7,551 nt of DNA from an uncultured Ruminococcus sp. (GTDB lineage: Bacteria; Bacillota; Clostridia; Oscillospirales; Ruminococcaceae). The stretch lies in the NCBI GenBank assembly GCA_947174625.1, contig CAMWJT010000055.1, positions 1-7,551 of the forward strand, in the 5' to 3' direction. The translations under genes and the position numbers were made by a program. Shown piece after piece: positions 5,147 through 7,551 of this stretch (position 1 is the first letter of the stretch; each line of letters begins with the position of its first letter). The notes below the pieces were generated by a model, which searched no databases, was not told the DNA's origin, and saw nothing but the letters and a program-made list of their open reading frames with translations.

Positions 5147-5848
5147 ATGGCTTTAGAAAAAGTATTAGTTGTCGATGATGACCAGAATATCTGCGATCTT
5201 TTGCGCATGTATCTTGAAAAAGAAGGTTACAGCGTGATTATTTCCAATGATGGCAAAGAAGCAGTCAATAAGTTCCGGGCGCTGAATCCGGATATTGTAT
5301 TATTAGATATTATGCTCCCCTCGATGGACGGTCGGCAGGTCTGCCGGGAAATCCGGAAAGATTCCAACGTGCCGATTATCATGATTTCTGCGAAAAACGA
5401 GACGTTCGATAAAGTCCTAGGATTAGAACTCGGTGCGGATGATTATATCGCAAAGCCGTTTGACGCAAAGGAAGTCATTGCCCGGATCAAGGCAATTGCA
5501 AGACGTGTGGGCAGTGGCAGTACAGAACCGGAGACAAAAGAAGTCCGTTATGACAATCTGATTGTGAATATGACACGCTATGAACTGCGTGTGAATGATA
5601 AAGTCCTGGAAACACCGCCGAAAGAACTGGAATTATTATTTTATCTGGCATCCAATCCCAATCATGTCTACACCAGAGATCAGCTTCTGGATGAAGTCTG
5701 GGGATTTGAATATTACGGCGATTCCCGGACAATTGATGTACACATCAAGCGTCTGCGTGAGAAGCTTGCGGATGTCTCTCCGCACTGGTCTTTAAAGACC
5801 GTCTGGGGTGTCGGCTACAAATTTGAAGCAGATGAAGAATCCTGTTAA
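5147..5848 (+). CDS. Response regulator, OmpR/PhoB family, 233 aa
   Basis: This cytoplasmic transcription factor is activated by phosphorylation from its partner kinase. The receiver domain (about 4-120) has the acidic pocket D10-D11-D12, phosphoacceptor D54 in VLLDIMLP, switch residues S81 and Y100, and K103-P104 in AKPF. The winged-helix DNA-binding domain (about 134-228) has PPKELELLFYLASN (157-170), the recognition helix DSRTIDVHIKRLREKL (192-207) and the wing TVWGVGYKF (218-226). AAAGGAG (5131-5137) lies 9 bases before the ATG. The kinase gene follows 31 bases downstream. The phased hexamers upstream suggest control by itself or a close relative. The architecture fits PhoB/PhoP-, WalR- and CssR-like regulators; the exact subgroup cannot be set by eye. 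Confidence 0.96.
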   Translation: MALEKVLVVDDDQNICDLLRMYLEKEGYSVIISNDGKEAVNKFRALNPDIVLLDIMLPSMDGRQVCREIRKDSNVPIIMISAKNETFDKVLGLELGADDYIAKPFDAKEVIARIKAIARRVGSGSTEPETKEVRYDNLIVNMTRYELRVNDKVLETPPKELELLFYLASNPNHVYTRDQLLDEVWGFEYYGDSRTIDVHIKRLREKLADVSPHWSLKTVWGVGYKFEADEESC

Positions 5849-5880
5849 TTTATAATTATAAATATAAATTATATAAATTA
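5848..5880 (+). repeat. A/T-only junction with a 16-base palindrome and a 9-base tandem repeat
   Basis: ATTTATAATTATAAAT (5848-5863) is a perfect palindrome. It runs into two exact tandem copies of TATAAATTA (5863-5871, 5872-5880); the last base is the A of the kinase start codon. The 31 bases between the regulator stop and the kinase start contain no G or C, so no Shine-Dalgarno sequence is possible there. Confidence 0.9.
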
Positions 5881-7325
5881 TGATGAAAAAATTGAAACAA
5901 CAGAAACCTGCAAAAAGTTCTGTCTCGCAAAGTTATCTGCGGCTGTCCGGTGTTCTCATGTTTACGGGGATTCTCCTGACAGGTGTAATTATGATATGCA
6001 GTGCGGTCAGCAACTACCGTGACACGATCAGCCGGACAATCTGGCAGAACTGTGATGCGATTATTGCCAATATTTCTGAAATCTATCACAAACCAGAAGA
6101 CATTGTCGGTCTTGACGTTGTGCGCCTGATCCGGACTTCTGAACTGGAATATCAATACCGGATGTGGCTCTGCAACGAAGACGGTGAAGTGCTGTATTCC
6201 GGTAACAACAGGCAGGAAAATATTTTAACACCTGCCATACGGTCTTATCTGCGGACAGATGATTTTATTCAGATCGGTTATTATACTTCGGATGCAGAAT
6301 CGGCACAATTCTGCTGTGCATTAAGATTTTACCTGGAAGACGATGAAAAAAACGTCCATCAGTATTATCTTGCATCCGTCAGTGATGCCGGCATGGTGCA
6401 GGAATACAGTGCAATGCTGGTGCGCAGTCTGGCATTATGTCTGCTGATTTCTTTGATTGTATTTTTATTATTGTTCCGGCTCGGTTCGAAACAGCTTGAC
6501 AGTCAGCTCAACGAAATCGCCGCTATCACAGAGAAATACGCTGAGGGAGAATTCTCCGCCCGTGTGAAACTGCCCGAACATGCAAATTTATATTCACTTG
6601 CCTGTACGATGAACCGCATGGCAGAATTTATTGAACAGAACGAGAACACCCGGCGGAGTTTCATAGCGAATGTTTCTCATGAACTCCGGACACCCATGAC
6701 GACGATCAGTGGCTTTGCAGACGGGATACTTGACGGGACGATCCCGGCAACTCAGCAGAAAAAATATCTCCGGATTATTTCTGAAGAAATTCACAGACTG
6801 AAAACACTTGTCAATTCCATGCTGAACCTGACAAAATTTGAGGCAGGTGCCATGCAGATTCACCTGAACACTGTAGATGCAGCTAAGTTATTAATCAAAA
6901 CTGTCCTGATGTTTGAGAAGCGCATCAGTGACAAGCATGTAGAAGTAGAGGGACTGGAAGATATTTCACTCCTGATAAAAGCCGATGAGGATTTATTATC
7001 CCAGGTATTATATAATCTGATTGAGAATGCTGTAAAATTTGTCAATGAGCATGGTGTCATCACGTTTTCCATGACCGTAGAAGAAAACATTGCACATATT
7101 GCGATCAAGAATACTGGTGAGGGTCTGGCGGATGATGAACTGCCGAAAGTATTTGACAGATTTTACAAGACAGACGAATCCCGGAGCAAAGACAAGACCG
7201 GACTCGGTTTAGGATTGTCGATTTCCCGGAAAATTGTGCATCTGCACAAGGGGCATATTGATGTCCGGAGCATCAAAGGGGAATACACGACTTTTGAATT
7301 ACAGCTCCCTGTAGGGGATGTCTAA
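5880..7325 (+). CDS. Membrane sensor histidine kinase, 481 aa
   Basis: It is the likely partner of the response regulator just upstream: it senses an outside signal, phosphorylates its own histidine and passes the phosphate on. Order of parts: basic N-terminus, membrane segment (about 22-44), extracytoplasmic sensor region (about 45-177, no family recognised), second membrane segment (about 179-199), HAMP (about 200-252), HisKA with H267 in SHELRTP, and HATPase. The HATPase has the N-box NLIENAVKF (379-387), G1 box NTGEG (411-415), F-box VFDRFYK (424-430) and G2 box GLGLGL (441-446). HELRT (267-271) also fits the ExxT phosphatase motif, so it may remove phosphate too. There is no PAS domain, unlike many PhoR kinases. 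ATG 5880 and ATG 5883 are both possible; neither has a ribosome site, suggesting reinitiation after the regulator gene. Confidence 0.95.
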   Translation: MMKKLKQQKPAKSSVSQSYLRLSGVLMFTGILLTGVIMICSAVSNYRDTISRTIWQNCDAIIANISEIYHKPEDIVGLDVVRLIRTSELEYQYRMWLCNEDGEVLYSGNNRQENILTPAIRSYLRTDDFIQIGYYTSDAESAQFCCALRFYLEDDEKNVHQYYLASVSDAGMVQEYSAMLVRSLALCLLISLIVFLLLFRLGSKQLDSQLNEIAAITEKYAEGEFSARVKLPEHANLYSLACTMNRMAEFIEQNENTRRSFIANVSHELRTPMTTISGFADGILDGTIPATQQKKYLRIISEEIHRLKTLVNSMLNLTKFEAGAMQIHLNTVDAAKLLIKTVLMFEKRISDKHVEVEGLEDISLLIKADEDLLSQVLYNLIENAVKFVNEHGVITFSMTVEENIAHIAIKNTGEGLADDELPKVFDRFYKTDESRSKDKTGLGLGLSISRKIVHLHKGHIDVRSIKGEYTTFELQLPVGDV

Positions 7326-7362
7326 TAAAAATTAAAATCAAGAAAGGAATTTTTTTAATTTT

Positions 7363-7551
7363 ATGAGTGATACATTACAGAAACAGGATCATACAAATAC
7401 AGTCAGAAATACAAGATCCACAGATCTTTCAGAAGAAAATATACAATACTGGATCAGGAGATTTCAGAAATTATCTGATTCTGAACTGCATCAGATGACA
7501 GAACACGGCAATACGGCGCTTGCCAAGGCAGCAGAAGTAATGCTCCAGAAA
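7363..7551 (+). CDS. N-terminal part of an unrecognised protein, cut by the window end (63 codons)
   Basis: An open frame begins with ATG 7363 and runs to the last base. AAAGGAA (7343-7349) precedes it with a long T-rich gap of about 13 bases, and it starts 37 bases after the kinase stop with no terminator between, so it is probably the third gene of the same operon. The visible part is hydrophilic and rich in Q, T, E and N: a polar start (MSDTLQKQDHTNTV) followed by a probably helical stretch from about residue 22 to 63 (for example FQKLSDSELHQM). There is no signal peptide or membrane segment so far. I do not recognise the family; the domains may lie beyond the window. Confidence 0.75.
   Translation, partial: MSDTLQKQDHTNTVRNTRSTDLSEENIQYWIRRFQKLSDSELHQMTEHGNTALAKAAEVMLQK

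Noticed and set aside
7109..7125. G1 box NTGEG instead of DxGxG as a sign of a dead kinase
   Set aside because: Asparagine at this place is seen in many Firmicute kinases of this type, and the H-, N-, F- and G2-boxes are all intact.
1..7551. CRISPR array, tRNA, rRNA, insertion sequence or attachment site
   Set aside because: No spaced direct repeats of CRISPR type, no tRNA-like sequence, no transposase frame and no long terminal inverted repeats were seen on either strand.

Overview
The window looks like chromosomal DNA from a low-G+C anaerobic Firmicute of the class Clostridia. The GroEL and GroES proteins, the CIRCE operator, the A/T-rich intergenic DNA, the sigma-A-type promoters and the strong AGGAGG-type ribosome sites all fit. 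The protein style suggests the Ruminococcus/Oscillospiraceae side of the class, but that placement is an inference from memory, not a computed phylogeny.

Layout from left to right. (1) Positions 1-1290, plus strand, are small accessory-type genes: a 160-residue SLOG/YpsA-like protein with its own promoter, then a Phd/YefM-type antitoxin and a PIN-domain toxin that overlap by 17 bases behind a consensus promoter. (2) Positions 1405-2723, minus strand, hold a two-gene unit: an HD-domain metal-dependent phosphohydrolase followed by a small lipoprotein of unknown role. It is driven by a perfect TTGACA/TATAAT promoter placed just beyond the groEL terminator. (3) Positions 2738-4867, minus strand, are a complete groES-groEL operon with promoter, perfect CIRCE operator and a strong intrinsic terminator. 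(4) Positions 4990-7551, plus strand, diverge from groES: an OmpR/PhoB-family response regulator, a membrane sensor histidine kinase, and the first 63 codons of a third gene with no terminator in between, so probably one operon.

How the parts work together. GroES and GroEL form the chaperonin, repressed by an HrcA protein that must be encoded elsewhere. The response regulator and kinase are a cognate pair. The regulator's promoter has a good -10 but no -35; in place of the latter are four hexamers of TTHAYA type spaced exactly 11 bases apart. This is the arrangement of a Pho box or similar OmpR-family binding site and suggests autoregulation. The toxin-antitoxin pair is self-contained.

I do not see a clearly new multi-gene system. 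The observations most worth following are the 11-base phased repeats before the response regulator, the pure A/T regulator-kinase junction without a Shine-Dalgarno sequence, the extra half-site next to CIRCE, and the uncharacterised HD-lipoprotein pair.
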